Below are positions 63,041-64,000 of a stretch of DNA of 64,000 bases, in pieces. The stretch is from Faecalibacterium sp. (GTDB lineage: Bacteria; Bacillota; Clostridia; Oscillospirales; Ruminococcaceae). Each line of letters starts with the position of its first letter. Position 1 is the first letter of the stretch. The notes below the pieces were generated by a model that saw only the letters and a program-made list of their open reading frames with translations, was not told the DNA's origin and did not search any database. The stretch covers positions 41,528 to 105,527 of the forward strand of contig JAHHRL010000005.1 of the NCBI GenBank assembly GCA_020025825.1. The letters run 5' to 3'. A program made the translations under genes and the position numbers.

Positions 63041-64000
63041 TTATGCAACCTCGTGTTCTTTCGATTTGCTGTCAATCTCCTCCCGAAGCCCCTCCGGAAG
63101 GCGGTCGATAAGTCCCACATCCCGATAATAGATGCGGATCTCCTGTGGGGATGTCCGGGAATACTTTTCCAATCGTTCCCCCACCTCCACTCGCTGGATG
63201 AAGGTATGAAGGATCTCCGACGTCAGTTCCGGGATTTCCGTGTACTTTCTGGCGTTCTCCATGAACCGGGTGATGTTGCTGCTGGTGTCTTTCAGTTCCT
63301 GCAGCCGTGTTTCCGCTTTTGCAAGTCTGCTTTTCAATTCGTTCTGCTCTCTGGTATAGTCCTGTGCCAGCATCTGGTATTGTTCCTCTGGGATACGCTT
63401 CAGCACCCGATCCTCATAGAGCCTCTTAAACAGCCGACTAAGCTCATCCTGCCGCTTTTGCATAGCGGTAATCTGCTTTTGTAGGGTGTTCATCTCCTTA
63501 CGGACTTCCTTGTCCTGCTGTTTCTGGATGCACTGGGCAAACAGGGTTTCGTTCTGTCTTGCGAAGTGGGTCACTCTGCGGATATCATCCAGCAGGATGG
63601 CGGCCAACTCACACTCACGGATATAGTGTCCGGAGCAGACCTCCTTGCCTTTCTTTTTGTAGGTGGCGCACATGAAATTGTTCTTTACAGCATCCATTGT
63701 GTGTGCCCGATGCAGCACCATGGTGCCGCCGCAGTCCATGCAGTAGACCAGTCCAGAGAAGATATTTTGCTCCGCCATGTTCGCCCTGCGCCGTTTATGC
63801 TTACGGATGTCCTGCACGATCTCCCATGTCTGTCGGTCAATCAGCGGTTCGTGGGTGTTCTCGATCCGCACCTGCTCTGATTCCGGACGGTCGATTTTTC
63901 GCTTATCCTTGAACGACCGGGTGGTGGTTTTCAGGTTGATGGTATGTCCCAGATAGACCTCATCCTCCAGGATCTTCGCAACCGTTCTTTGCGCCCAGTT
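63041..64000 (-). CDS. Large serine recombinase, C-terminal part (N-terminus beyond the window)
   Basis: The frame stays open from the stop at 63041 to the right edge, giving 319 codons without the catalytic N-terminus. Visible parts are the recombinase domain (EDEVYLGHTINLKT, HEPLIDRQTWEIVQDI), a zinc-ribbon with CMDCGG and FMCATYKKKGKEVCSGHYIRE, a long Glu/Lys/Gln coiled coil (about 180-250) and a DUF4368-like C-terminus. Such TnpX-type enzymes excise and integrate conjugative elements. GC content and codon use are higher than the neighbours, supporting transfer. Confidence 0.9.
   Translation of the reverse strand, partial: NWAQRTVAKILEDEVYLGHTINLKTTTRSFKDKRKIDRPESEQVRIENTHEPLIDRQTWEIVQDIRKHKRRRANMAEQNIFSGLVYCMDCGGTMVLHRAHTMDAVKNNFMCATYKKKGKEVCSGHYIRECELAAILLDDIRRVTHFARQNETLFAQCIQKQQDKEVRKEMNTLQKQITAMQKRQDELSRLFKRLYEDRVLKRIPEEQYQMLAQDYTREQNELKSRLAKAETRLQELKDTSSNITRFMENARKYTEIPELTSEILHTFIQRVEVGERLEKYSRTSPQEIRIYYRDVGLIDRLPEGLREEIDSKSKEHEVA

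Noticed and set aside
1..64000. CRISPR array, rRNA genes or prophage block
   Set aside because: No regularly spaced repeat series, rRNA sequence or phage structural gene was seen; only the right-edge recombinase is mobile-element related.

Overview
The window looks like a chromosomal segment of an anaerobic, low-to-mid GC, spore-former-related Firmicute of the class Clostridia, probably an Oscillospiraceae-like gut bacterium. The evidence is a T-box-controlled alaS, an scpA-scpB-DUF2953-ytfJ block, a zinc-type L28, class II GalT, AdhE, an EtfBA/GlcD lactate oxidation cluster, acyl-ACP thioesterase, and several glycoside hydrolases of a plant or host glycan feeder. Genus cannot be fixed from the sequence alone. 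Most ORFs longer than 500 bp that lie opposite these genes are antisense shadows and were left out.

Layout. 1-2.6 kb: an aminotransferase (cut by the left edge) and a uracil/xanthine-type permease with an attenuator-like leader, then tRNA-Leu(UAA). 3-17.2 kb: an RluA-type pseudouridine synthase (+), then a long minus-strand block of housekeeping genes: RNase M5-like TOPRIM protein, holA, comEC, a phosphoribosyltransferase, a HIT protein, a YfhO membrane protein, T-box-alaS, a penicillin-binding protein and guaB. 17.4-17.6 kb: a strongly structured, unassigned minus-strand RNA with its own promoter and terminator. 17.6-22.8 kb: acyl-ACP thioesterase, nagA and galK-galT. 23-29 kb: a flavinylated FAD/FMN reductase lipoprotein, a NusG-II-domain membrane protein, and a three-gene biotin-dependent carboxyltransferase set shaped like the 12S-1.3S-5S transcarboxylase. 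29-33.7 kb: RluB-type synthase, ytfJ, DUF2953, scpB, scpA, an M50 protease and rpmB.

34-45 kb is a redox and fermentation region: a Tat-exported Cys-rich/FMN lipoprotein behind a Rex-like site, AdhE behind a near-consensus Rex operator, a small Cys-rich protein, an AEC transporter, and glcD-etfB-etfA divergent from a YhfZ-type GntR regulator. 45-61.7 kb: a monofunctional glycosyltransferase whose start codon appears to be ATA, then a carbohydrate locus (two GH2 enzymes, GPH symporter, AraC regulator, GH3) flanked by two Cache-GGDEF cyclases. 62-64 kb: a lipoprotein with a PNPOx-like fold and the C-terminal part of a large serine recombinase, which marks a mobile element running off the right edge.

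How it fits together: GH2/GH3 enzymes and the GPH symporter release and import sugars; galK-galT and nagA feed galactose and amino sugars into glycolysis. Lactate oxidation through Etf, ethanol formation through AdhE, exported flavoproteins and carboxyl transfer manage reducing power. Rex-type control probably links several of these. The most novel-looking items are the structured RNA at 17.4-17.6 kb, the exported Cys-rich/FMN protein, the transcarboxylase-like set, the leader of the permease gene, and the tandem repeats at the AraC-controlled promoter.
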